A program made the position numbers and the translations under genes. Shown here in pieces: positions 27,096 to 34,153 of a DNA stretch of 44,370 nt (position 1 is its first letter; each line of letters starts with the position of its first letter). The notes beneath the pieces were generated by a model. That model made no database searches. It saw only the letters and a list, made by a program, of their open reading frames with translations, and was not told the DNA's origin. This DNA is from Syntrophus sp. (in: bacteria). GTDB lineage: Bacteria > Desulfobacterota > Syntrophorhabdia > Syntrophorhabdales > Syntrophorhabdaceae. The DNA lies in NCBI GenBank assembly GCA_013824835.1, contig PNOM01000016.1, positions 1-44,370 of the forward strand, written 5' to 3'.

Positions 27096-28808
27096 TCATC
27101 TGGGGAGCGAGAAATAGAAGGTGGCCCCTTCGCCAACTTTTGATTCAGCCCACACGCGCCCTCCGTGTCTTTGGATAACACGTTTCACGATTGCGAGACC
27201 AAGACCGGTTCCCTCAATCTCATCCCGTGTGTGAAGTCGTTCAAATGTTTCAAAAAGTCTATTCACATGTTCTATGGGAAAGCCGATACCGTTGTCCTTC
27301 ACATAGTAGATGTTTTCTTCTTCTTCAACCCAGCCCGCCAACTCAATCACTATAATTTCCCCTGGTTTGCTGTACTTGACAGCGTTGCTCATGAGGTTAG
27401 TCAATACCTGCCCGAGCATAATTTTGTCACCTTTCCCATCGGGAAGATTTTTAATATTCAGTTGAATTGTTCGGTCCTGGTATATTGTTTTGAGTTGATT
27501 GCCTATCTCGCGTACCATGCTGTTCATTTTAATGCGGGAGCTATTTATCGTCTTGTTTCCTGATCTGAAAAAGGCAAGGAGGTTGCTTATGAGCGCTTCC
27601 ATATGCATGCTGTTCTCGTTGATTATCTTCAGGTACTGTTGGCCTTTCTCATCAAGGCAATAGCCATGTTTCTCCAAGAGTCTTCGGGAAAATCCTCCTA
27701 TGGCAACCAATGGTGTCCTCAGATCATGGGAAAGAGAATAGCCAAAAGCTTCCAGGCCTTCGTTGATGGCTTTGAGTTCCTGGATCCGCTGCTTAAGCTC
27801 CTGATTCAGTATATGGATTTTTTCCTCTGCATAACTATGATCGTCAATTTCCTGTTGAAGCCGTTCATTAGCAATTTTTAGCTCGACTGTACGTGCTTCT
27901 ACCAATTCCTCAAGATGTTCCTTGTGTTTCCGCAAGTCCTCCTCTGCAAGCTTACGCTTGGTGGTTTCCCTGAAATAGGCAAGAGTAACGGTTTCCCCCA
28001 TAAATGTTGTTCTGGTGCTGGAGACTTCGACATAGATCGGTGTTCTATCTTTTCTAATCCCTTTAAACTCATACCGTGACGCAACTGGTTCACCTCTCTG
28101 CCGCATTATATTATACCCGATGACCATTTCCAGATCATCAGGGTGCACTGTTAATGAATGGGTTTTTCCTATAACCTCCTCGGCGCTGTCATAACCGAAT
28201 ATTTTAAGGAATTTCCGATTGACATAGATATGCTGGTCTCCCCGGACAAGGGCCACGCCGTCATTGGAGTGTTCTATTGCGGTCCGGTAGCGTTCTTCTG
28301 ATTCGATGAGGTTTTTTTCAGTCTCTTTACGTTCGGTAATATCGTGATAGCTGCTCAGGAACATTCTGCGGCCCTTATAGGGAACAAGAGTTGTTGAAAC
28401 AAGGACATATTTTTGTTTTCCATCTTTTGTGCGAATCCTTGTTTCAACCTCCCGGGACATGCCTATTGCATAGAGCTCGTTGAGCCCTTTAAGGGCTTTT
28501 TCACGATTATCCGCATCAGGGTAGAGGAGTACGGTAAAATCTGAACGGGCATTTGCCTCATCTATCGAATAACCGGTCAATCGCTCCATCTCAGAATTAT
28601 ATGCCTCAAAATGACCATTTTCGTCACTGAACGTGATGCCTTCCTTCACTGCCTCTAATACTGTGCGAAGCCGCTCCTCGCTTTCCCGTAATGCCTCGTC
28701 TGTCTGTCTCTGCCTGTTCTCTGATATCTCCGCCTCAGCAGCCTGTTGCCGCAACTCTGCCAATTCTTTGATAAGCTCTTCTCTGGTCTTCTCTTCATCG
28801 TGTATCAT
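27096..28808 (-). CDS. PAS-domain sensor histidine kinase (HisKA/phytochrome-like)
   Basis: A 570-residue soluble kinase. I chose ATG 28808 (MIHDEEKTREEL) with AGAGAGA ahead; a TTG-initiated extension adds seven residues. Layout: coiled coil (1-40), PAS 1 (about 45-160), PAS 2 (about 165-285), a second coiled coil (about 290-350), a HisKA domain with the phosphoacceptor in YSLSHDLRTPLVAIGGF, then HATPase_c with VLTNLMSNAVKYS, DNGIGFP and GTGLGLAIVKRVIQRHGG. No adjacent response regulator. The signal is presumably cytoplasmic. The DNA upstream is shared with the divergent pentapeptide-repeat gene. Confidence 0.9.
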   Translation of the reverse strand: MIHDEEKTREELIKELAELRQQAAEAEISENRQRQTDEALRESEERLRTVLEAVKEGITFSDENGHFEAYNSEMERLTGYSIDEANARSDFTVLLYPDADNREKALKGLNELYAIGMSREVETRIRTKDGKQKYVLVSTTLVPYKGRRMFLSSYHDITERKETEKNLIESEERYRTAIEHSNDGVALVRGDQHIYVNRKFLKIFGYDSAEEVIGKTHSLTVHPDDLEMVIGYNIMRQRGEPVASRYEFKGIRKDRTPIYVEVSSTRTTFMGETVTLAYFRETTKRKLAEEDLRKHKEHLEELVEARTVELKIANERLQQEIDDHSYAEEKIHILNQELKQRIQELKAINEGLEAFGYSLSHDLRTPLVAIGGFSRRLLEKHGYCLDEKGQQYLKIINENSMHMEALISNLLAFFRSGNKTINSSRIKMNSMVREIGNQLKTIYQDRTIQLNIKNLPDGKGDKIMLGQVLTNLMSNAVKYSKPGEIIVIELAGWVEEEENIYYVKDNGIGFPIEHVNRLFETFERLHTRDEIEGTGLGLAIVKRVIQRHGGRVWAESKVGEGATFYFSLPR

Positions 28809-29077
28809 AGTGTCTCTCTTAACTTTCAAAAAGCTATGCGTAATAAGGGAACCAGGCTGATTAACTCAAAGCAGAAGATAGTCCCCGTTGCTCTGTCAGA
28901 TTTCAATACCTATATTCAATTATAGATGGAAACCGGAAAAGCGCAAGGGTATTTATTTTTTCAGGCAGATACCCGTTGCACTTTCTATGCGCCTTGTGGT
29001 AAATGGGGTATAGATGATAGGCATAAAGGGAAGATGTGATTGCCCTTTACAAAAAATCCCTCAAAAGAGGATGAGCT

Positions 29078-29560
29078 ATGAAAAGAAAGCATGGTGTCGT
29101 TTTTCTATGGGTTGCATTATTTTTGTTGCACCTTATTCCAGGAACCTCTTATGGGTTTAATCAGGCAGATTTAGACAAGCTGCTGGAGACAAAGAAATGC
29201 CAGTGGTGTGATCTTGGCAATGCTGACCTTTCAGGGGCGCAACTCTCCGGAGCTGATGTCTCCGGCGCCAACCTTTATGGTGCGAACCTGTCAAAGGCCA
29301 ACCTCTCCGGCGCCAATCTCTCAGCCGCCTATCTCCATAGTGCAGATCTGTCATGGGCCAACCTCTCTGATGCCTATCTCCGCGAAGCAAACCTGAACGG
29401 GGCTATCTTGTCCAATGTAAACCTGACGGGCGCGGATCTATCCGAAGCTACCTGGACCAATGGGTCAAAATGCGACAAAGGTTCAATTAATCAATGCAGT
29501 GTTCCTAACCTTCTTGGTGCATATGAGGATGAAGGGATGAGAGGCGAATCATACAGATAA
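29078..29560 (+). CDS. Exported pentapeptide-repeat protein
   Basis: A 160-residue protein with a signal peptide ([26 protein letters not shown]). [17 protein letters not shown] segment follows, then about 15 A(D/N)LSx pentapeptides (about residues 45-130) that should fold as a right-handed quadrilateral beta helix. A short tail has two more cysteines (CDKGSINQC). The CxxC at the start of the repeat region is common in exported members of this family. The role is unknown; the helix is a binding scaffold. AGAGGATG precedes the ATG. It lies directly left of the integrated element and belongs to the host chromosome. Confidence 0.85.
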   Translation: MKRKHGVVFLWVALFLLHLIPGTSYGFNQADLDKLLETKKCQWCDLGNADLSGAQLSGADVSGANLYGANLSKANLSGANLSAAYLHSADLSWANLSDAYLREANLNGAILSNVNLTGADLSEATWTNGSKCDKGSINQCSVPNLLGAYEDEGMRGESYR

Positions 29561-29599
29561 ATCCATAAAATGAAGTATGAGAGTCGGCAGGATATTGAA

Positions 29600-29668
29600 A
29601 TTATTAATGCCTAGGACGAGAATCGAACTCGTACAGCCGCGAGGACCGAGGGATTTTAAGTCCCTTGC
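29600..29668. repeat. Left attachment core: displaced 3' part of tRNA-Leu
   Basis: A 69-bp exact copy of 38116-38184. It holds the 3' part of the tRNA-Leu gene including the anticodon arm but not the D arm or 5' acceptor strand, so it cannot be a tRNA. It is the original 3' end of the host gene pushed away when the element inserted and supplied its own copy. Confidence 0.92.
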
Positions 29669-29697
29669 TAATGGCTTTTATGGTGTTCTACGGTGTA

Positions 29698-29707
29698 TGT
29701 GTAAGCA
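29698..29707 (-). repeat. Inverted candidate integrase arm half-site
   Basis: TGTGTAAGCA is the reverse complement of TGCTTACACA, the unit repeated twice in each of the 21-bp sites at 29781 and 38043. It lies between the left core and the integrase promoter. Confidence 0.5.
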
Positions 29708-29716
29708 ATATAATAC

Positions 29717-29745
29717 TTGACATAATAGGTACTTATAGTTATACT
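29717..29745 (+). promoter_or_regulatory. Sigma-70 promoter of the integrase gene
   Basis: TTGACA (29717-29722), 17 bases, TATACT (29740-29745). The transcript would start near 29752 and run through the arm-type repeat at 29781-29801 before the integrase start, so integrase bound there could block its own expression. Confidence 0.7.
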
Positions 29746-29780
29746 AATCCCTATGGTCTATGATGAAATAGGATTTCAAC

Positions 29781-29801
29781 TGCTTACATAGTGCTTACAC
29801 T
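29781..29801 (+). repeat. Left copy of 21-bp candidate integrase arm site
   Basis: Two TGCTTACA units 11 bases apart, one helical turn. The full 21 bp is identical to 38043-38063 near the right end. It is placed inside the element about 110 bases from the left core. Confidence 0.75.
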
Positions 29802-29814
29802 ATCTGGGGGACCC

Positions 29815-31047
29815 ATGAAATTGACTAAAAAAAGAGTTGAAAGTTTAGCCCTTCCAGAGAGCGGACAAGTGTTTGTTTGGGACTCAGATGTGAAAGGTTT
29901 TGGCCTTAGACTTACTCCAGGAGGCAGGGCCTATATTATTCAGAACAGGGTCAACGGTGTGACTCGTCGTGTCTCGCTTGGTAAGCATGGAATTATTACC
30001 CTTGATGAGGCCCGCAAGAAGGCAGTGGCAGAGCTTTCAAAAATGCTTGAGGGTAAGGACCCTGTAGCCGAAAAAGCCCACAAGAAAGCCTACTCTAAAA
30101 CCCTTCGCGCTCTTGCTGATGACTATATCCAATCCCATAACGATTTGAAAATTACTTCAATAGCAGACATTAATAAGCACGTTGACCGTTCTTTCTCCAT
30201 ATGGCGCGATAGACCTGTGACGGAGATTACCAGAGATAAGGTTGCTGTCAGGTTTCAAGAACTCACAGAGCGAAGCAGTGCTCAAGCAAATCAAGCTTTC
30301 AGAATACTTCGGGCACTGTTAAACTATGCAAGGGCAGCGTATCGGGCAGGGAACAAGCCTATCATTGTTGAGAATCCCGTTGACATCTTGAGCCAGACAA
30401 AGGTGTGGAACCGAGTAACGCCGAAGTCTGCAAAGATACCCCTGGACAAGATAGGGATTGCATGGAACCTGTTGCAGTCCATGAGGGCGGATGATTTTTC
30501 ATCGACTCTTGCACGAACAGCAGCCGATATCGTGGCCTTTCTTCTTCTCACTGGTGCCCGTTGGAGCGAGGCGGCAAAGTTAACATGGGAACAGGTTGAC
30601 CTCGAAAGCAAATCATGGCATTTACCAGACCCCAAGAATAGAAACCCGGTTACTTTCCCATTGAGCAATGAGGCTGTGGCAATTCTTGAGGCCAGAGGGC
30701 AAGACAAGTCCTATATCTTTTCGTCCTGGGGAGAAAGGGGCCACATTACAGAGGCCCGCGGCGTATTTAATAAGGTTTCAAAAGCGGTGGGTGCAGATGT
30801 TACCGCTCACGATTTTCGGCGGACCTTTCGAGCCATAGCCGGAGAATGTCAGATTGATTTCTGGAAGACAAAGCTTCTTATGGGACACAAACTATCCGGG
30901 GATATCACAATCACGCATTACACTGAAACGTCTGACCTCCGCTATCTTTCTGATGAGGTAAACAAGATTGCCGATTGGATCGTCCGACAAGGCAAGATTG
31001 CAGCAGCGGGAAATATCATTCAATTATCACACCGGGGTGCATTATGA
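29815..31047 (+). CDS. int: P4-type tyrosine integrase
   Basis: A 410-residue site-specific recombinase. The start at ATG 29815 gives MKLTKKRVESLALPE, the usual N-terminal DUF4102 arm-binding domain (about 1-85: WDSDVKGFGLRLTPGG, SLGKHGIITLDEARKKA); an earlier GTG adds eight residues that overlap the arm repeat. A core-binding SAM-like domain (about 95-200) precedes the catalytic domain. Catalytic residues: R249 (TGARWSEA), H332 and R335 (HDFRR), H358 (MGHK), Y369 (HYTET). All are intact. It sits next to the left core, as usual for integrases targeting tRNA 3' ends, and its stop overlaps the next start as ATGA. Confidence 0.95.
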   Translation: MKLTKKRVESLALPESGQVFVWDSDVKGFGLRLTPGGRAYIIQNRVNGVTRRVSLGKHGIITLDEARKKAVAELSKMLEGKDPVAEKAHKKAYSKTLRALADDYIQSHNDLKITSIADINKHVDRSFSIWRDRPVTEITRDKVAVRFQELTERSSAQANQAFRILRALLNYARAAYRAGNKPIIVENPVDILSQTKVWNRVTPKSAKIPLDKIGIAWNLLQSMRADDFSSTLARTAADIVAFLLLTGARWSEAAKLTWEQVDLESKSWHLPDPKNRNPVTFPLSNEAVAILEARGQDKSYIFSSWGERGHITEARGVFNKVSKAVGADVTAHDFRRTFRAIAGECQIDFWKTKLLMGHKLSGDITITHYTETSDLRYLSDEVNKIADWIVRQGKIAAAGNIIQLSHRGAL

Positions 31048-31805
31048 AGAAAAAACCGGATTTTTACCCTTTTTACGAACACGAGGAAGATATTGGCGAG
31101 GTGTTTTTTCCTTTGGACACACCGGCAATGGATCACTTAATCAAGACTGACCGTCTTGAAATTGATGACATCCGATATAAGCTTGAGTGTTGTCTTGATG
31201 ATGCCTTTCCGATACCTTTTGAGGACATTCCCCTGGTGTGGTGGATCAGACACGCCATTGAACGCAAATTGCTAAAAATCGGTTTCGACAAGGCAAGTAT
31301 TACCGACCCGAAAAAGCTTTGGGGACTCATTCAAATAATGAAGACTGAGCAGTGGGGCGGATACACGGGAAAAACTCCAGAGGGATTCCCTATAAAAGCG
31401 TTTCGTTTTACTGAAGATAAAAAGCAAATATGGATTCTCGAAGATATTGAAGCGGCGCTTTATGCTTTATGGTCTTATCATCGTCTTAAAATTGCATTCG
31501 AGGCAGAAGGAAATCATCCGGCGGCTATCTGTGCGCTGACACTTCAGTTTGTCATTGATGCTACACGTACCGGGTTATTGAGGAAAAATACATTGGATGG
31601 GCAGCGGCATAGTCAGACACAAAGCAAGAAAGCATCGGGACCACGGACGGTTGGGGACGTGAATCCAGAAGAACGTAAAAAAAGGGATGATGAAATCAGG
31701 GCGGTGTTTGAAAAAACGAAACTAACGGAAAATTCATTTTGTATAGATCAAGGAAAAAAACATAATCGAAGTCCTTCCATGATAAGGAAAATCATCAAAT
31801 CATAG
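31044..31805 (+). CDS. Hypothetical protein coupled to the integrase
   Basis: A 253-residue protein. The ATG at 31044 overlaps the integrase stop by 4 bp, so both are translated together. Features: acidic N-terminus (YPFYEHEEDIGEVFFPLD), a central helical region rich in Trp and aromatic residues (VWWIRHAIERKL, IEAALYALWSYHRLKIAFEAEG), a basic linker (about 195-215), and a C-terminal segment of about 45 residues (NPEERKKRDDEIRAVFEKTKL, NRSPSMIRKIIKS) that looks like a helix-turn-helix. It could be a DNA-binding accessory or regulatory protein of the element. No family recognised. Confidence 0.8.
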   Translation: MKKKPDFYPFYEHEEDIGEVFFPLDTPAMDHLIKTDRLEIDDIRYKLECCLDDAFPIPFEDIPLVWWIRHAIERKLLKIGFDKASITDPKKLWGLIQIMKTEQWGGYTGKTPEGFPIKAFRFTEDKKQIWILEDIEAALYALWSYHRLKIAFEAEGNHPAAICALTLQFVIDATRTGLLRKNTLDGQRHSQTQSKKASGPRTVGDVNPEERKKRDDEIRAVFEKTKLTENSFCIDQGKKHNRSPSMIRKIIKS

Positions 31806-31813
31806 TTTACACC

Positions 31814-31890
31814 TAACCGGGTTAAGTACAACATTTCTTAATAAAATCAATTAGTTACAGTTGACACCATCCTTTTCAATCAAGTATTAT
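31814..31890 (+). promoter_or_regulatory. Promoter region of the AlpA-like gene
   Basis: TTGACA (31861-31866), 18 bases, TATTAT (31885-31890). Upstream lies a TAACC-G-GGTTA dyad (31814-31824) that could be an operator. This promoter probably drives the replication and packaging genes to the right. Confidence 0.55.
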
Positions 31891-31925
31891 ATCTCTGTGA
31901 ACAACATCAATCATGGAGGTATAGA

Positions 31926-32144
31926 ATGCCACAAGATAAACAAACAAAAAACACAGATATATTTAACACAGTAACCGCCGCCGATTACTTGGGACTTGCA
32001 TCAGCGACGCTTGAGGCGTGGAGGTGCCGCGGCGGTGGACCCGTTTTTATCAAATTGGGGAAGGCTGTAAGGTATCAAAAAAAATCACTCGATACCTTCA
32101 TAAACAACCGGGTTTGTACATCGACAAGTCAGGAGAAGGGATAG
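31926..32144 (+). CDS. AlpA-like excisionase/transcription regulator (MerR-type HTH)
   Basis: A 72-residue DNA-binding protein. TVTAADYLGLASATLEAWRCRGGGPVFIKLGKAVRYQKKSLDTFINNR is the standard HTH_17/AlpA domain (helix-turn-helix followed by a beta wing). In P4-like elements and phage satellites such proteins control integrase or excision and act as the switch answering a helper phage. GGAGG lies 8 bases before the ATG. The gene stands at the head of the rightward module. Confidence 0.88.
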   Translation: MPQDKQTKNTDIFNTVTAADYLGLASATLEAWRCRGGGPVFIKLGKAVRYQKKSLDTFINNRVCTSTSQEKG

Positions 32145-32149
32145 TCTCC

Positions 32150-32305
32150 ATGAAACCGGATTGCAGCATCAAACAGACCTCATGGAAGATAGACAAAATT
32201 CAAACCGGGGATAGGTTAGCTACCGAAAAGACGGCTACCTCAACCGTCCTGCCCCGTAACAATATTGAGGACCGTAGAGGGCGGATAAATGGATTCAAGC
32301 GATAA
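32150..32305 (+). CDS. Possible small ORF between AlpA and winged-helix genes
   Basis: A 51-residue frame (MKPDCSIKQTSWKIDKI..., ending NGFKR) starts six bases after the AlpA stop and overlaps the next gene by 17 bases. GGAGAAGG lies about 13 bases ahead of the ATG. Composition is basic and plausible but there is no recognisable domain. Confidence 0.35.
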   Translation: MKPDCSIKQTSWKIDKIQTGDRLATEKTATSTVLPRNNIEDRRGRINGFKR

Positions 32306-32903
32306 TATTAGCACCGGCAAAAAGGATTTTAAGATTAAAAGAAAAATTATCATTGAGCCGGACATGTTCTATTCAAAAGCTTTTAAGGATTTATCAGCAA
32401 CAGCACTTTGGACCCTCATGCGCTGCCTGCAAAAACGAACCTGGAAGTACAAGGATAAGCGGAAGACAACCATTGTTTATACTGATGATGGTTTTATCTT
32501 TCCGTATTCGGAGGCTGAAGCCTTGGGAATAGGAACAACGCAATGCTGGAAGAACATCAAAACATTAGTTAACCTGGGATTTCTTGATATTGTCCATCAG
32601 GGGGGATGGTACCAAAAGAAGGAGAAACAAAAGGACTATTCAGTTTATAAGTTGTCCGATCGCTGGAAGCTTTATGGAGAGAAAAATTTCCAGCCAGGTA
32701 TAAAGCCAAAAGTATTGCAATCAGAATTCTACATCAGGAAAAACCTTGAAAAACAAAAATCACGACCAACTTCACTAAAGCGAAGTGGGCAACTTCATAA
32801 AAGTGAAGGTGATCGAGGGAAACGGACTGCTTTCCGTCTTCTCGAAAGCGAAGTTGATAAAAAACAGGCTGAACTGTTGGGAGACATTAGTAATGCTGTA
32901 TAA
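32289..32903 (+). CDS. Winged-helix protein, possible replication initiator of the element
   Basis: A 204-residue basic protein. The first 130 residues look like a winged-helix domain (SKAFKDLSATALWTLMRCLQKRTW, FIFPYSEAEALGIGTTQCWKNIKTLVNLGFLDIVHQGG with a beta wing), as seen in phage and plasmid replication initiators and regulators. The rest is a lysine/arginine-rich tail. The matching DNA (32769-32855) contains three small dyads that could be binding sites, as in initiators whose origin lies in their own gene. Position between AlpA and the packaging module matches the rep slot of phage satellites. Replication role is an inference. Confidence 0.7.
   Translation: MDSSDNISTGKKDFKIKRKIIIEPDMFYSKAFKDLSATALWTLMRCLQKRTWKYKDKRKTTIVYTDDGFIFPYSEAEALGIGTTQCWKNIKTLVNLGFLDIVHQGGWYQKKEKQKDYSVYKLSDRWKLYGEKNFQPGIKPKVLQSEFYIRKNLEKQKSRPTSLKRSGQLHKSEGDRGKRTAFRLLESEVDKKQAELLGDISNAV
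32769..32855. repeat. Three similar dyads inside the winged-helix gene
   Basis: Three imperfect CTTC...GAAG dyads occur at 32769-32786, 32791-32809 and 32836-32855, each about 16-20 bp with an A-rich centre. The spacing is not strictly helical. They may be initiator binding sites, or simply reflect a Lys/Ser-rich coding tail. Confidence 0.4.
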
Positions 32904-33068
32904 AGCGAGGGTTATTTGATACGACTTGCCATTACCTCTATCGGCTTCACGATGATGAAGAAGAACTATAAACCAGGGATACCCTGTCTTTGTATATCAT
33001 CAAAAGCTTTAAAAAAAGGGGTAGAAGTGCGGACGCCTCTCAACGACTCCAAAGGAGACAGTAATTAA

Positions 33069-33398
33069 ATGTCACCAATGAGAGCAAAGCACCAATGCAA
33101 TTATCAAGGCTGCAAGGCTTTAACAATAGAGCGGTTCTGTGAGCCTCACAAGAAGGCAGTTGAGAAAGCCTATGATGCGACCAGGGGGACAGCAGCAGAG
33201 CGCGGATATAATTCGACATGGGCAAAGGTAAGAACCATGAAGCTGAATGCTGACCCATTGTGTGAGAGATGCGGCTATGTGGCTGTGCTGGTACATCACA
33301 AGGACAGGAACCCACGGAACAACAGGGAAGAAAACCTTGAATCACTGTGTAAAGAGGATCACGTAAAAGAACACATACAGGATAGGTGGAGAAGATGA
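33069..33398 (+). CDS. HNH endonuclease of the packaging module
   Basis: A 109-residue nuclease. Two N-terminal Cys pairs (HQCNYQGCKAL, RFCEPHK) resemble a small zinc knuckle. RGTAAERGYNSTWAKVRTMKLNADPLCERCGYVAVLVHHKDRNPRNNREENLESLCKEDHVKEH is the HNH fold, with CxxC, the catalytic HH, the Asn and the final Cys/His. Such HNH proteins sit next to terS/terL in HK97-like cos phages and are required for cutting at cos during packaging. Here it is 275 bases ahead of TerS. AAAGGAGA precedes the ATG. Confidence 0.88.
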   Translation: MSPMRAKHQCNYQGCKALTIERFCEPHKKAVEKAYDATRGTAAERGYNSTWAKVRTMKLNADPLCERCGYVAVLVHHKDRNPRNNREENLESLCKEDHVKEHIQDRWRR

Positions 33399-33528
33399 AC
33401 AGTATCAAGGGTATAGGGGGGGCTTTGTGTCTTCAGGAATCATAGGACACGAACCGCGCTGGTAAGTTCGTGCAAGATTTTTAGTAATTTTAGGACTTGG
33501 GGCAATTTTTCAGAAAAAGGGGGTAGTC
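33399..33528 (+). other. Intergenic segment, candidate cos region
   Basis: Between the HNH gene and the small basic ORF lies 130 bp without a gene. It has a G run (33414-33422) and a perfect CACGAAC/GTTCGTG stem (33448-33454 with 33466-33472) around an 11-base loop. In cos phages with an HNH-terS-terL order the cos site lies just upstream of terS. This is the best candidate for the element's packaging start, by position only. Confidence 0.3.
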
Positions 33529-33669
33529 ATGGAAAACGATAATGAAAGAACTCTTGCCAAATTAAAACGAACAAAACGAAAAATGAAGCAAGATGGAGCA
33601 TCTTATATTGCATTGAAAAAGATAAGGTCCGCAATCAAGAAAGTGAAAAGTTCATTGAACAGGAGGTAA
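33529..33669 (+). CDS. Small basic protein coupled to TerS
   Basis: A 46-residue, very basic protein (MENDNERTLAKLKRTKRKMK... ending SSLNRR), about one third Lys/Arg. AAGGGGG precedes the ATG. Its last two codons (AGG AGG) form the ribosome site of TerS and its stop is 3 bases before the TerS start, so the two are tightly coupled. It could bind DNA during packaging. No family recognised. Confidence 0.6.
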   Translation: MENDNERTLAKLKRTKRKMKQDGASYIALKKIRSAIKKVKSSLNRR

Positions 33670-33672
33670 CAA

Positions 33673-34143
33673 GTGGCCAGACTTCCAAAACCAACAGCAG
33701 TATTACAATTTGAAAAGGGCAAACTTTATGCAGATCAAAGGGACCGTGCAGCCCTGGAACCAAAGCCGGAAAAGGAATTGAAGCCGCGATGCCCTGCCAG
33801 ATTCTCAAAGGAAGAAAGAAAGGTCTGGAAAGACATTGCAGCAGTCCTGAAAAATTATGGTTTGTTTACCGTTGCCAATTCAATCCAGCTTGAACTTTTA
33901 ACAACGGCCTGGGTGCAATACCTTGAATGCTGTGAAAAGATGACCGAGAACAAGGAAATCATTATCAAGGGTCCAGAAGGAGGCAGCATGTATAATCCAT
34001 GGTTCAATGCTCAACACAGACTTGGGGCACTGGTAGATAAGTACAGTCAGAACTTAGGCCTTTCCTCTATCGCGCTGGCTAAGATCGGGACATTAATGTT
34101 GAAGGGAAAAAAGAAATCCGCAATGGAAGAACTACTTGATTAA
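33673..34143 (+). CDS. terS: Phage terminase small subunit (P27 family)
   Basis: A 156-residue protein with a GTG start placed six bases after AGGAGG. The pattern RCPARFSKEERKVWKDIAAVLKNYGLFTVANSIQLELLTTAWVQYLECCEKM...GSMYNPWFNAQHRLGALVDKYSQNLGLSSIALAKIG is the P27-type small terminase. It should recognise the cos/pac site and load DNA onto TerL. The frame ends 10 bases before the TerL start. Its DNA specificity is what would make helper particles package this element. Confidence 0.9.
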   Translation: MARLPKPTAVLQFEKGKLYADQRDRAALEPKPEKELKPRCPARFSKEERKVWKDIAAVLKNYGLFTVANSIQLELLTTAWVQYLECCEKMTENKEIIIKGPEGGSMYNPWFNAQHRLGALVDKYSQNLGLSSIALAKIGTLMLKGKKKSAMEELLD

Positions 34144-34153
34144 GGGGGAAATA

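Noticed and set aside
29600-29668. Second tRNA-Leu gene at the left end of the element
   Set aside because: Only the 3' part including the anticodon arm is present; the D arm and 5' acceptor strand are missing, so it is an attachment-site remnant.
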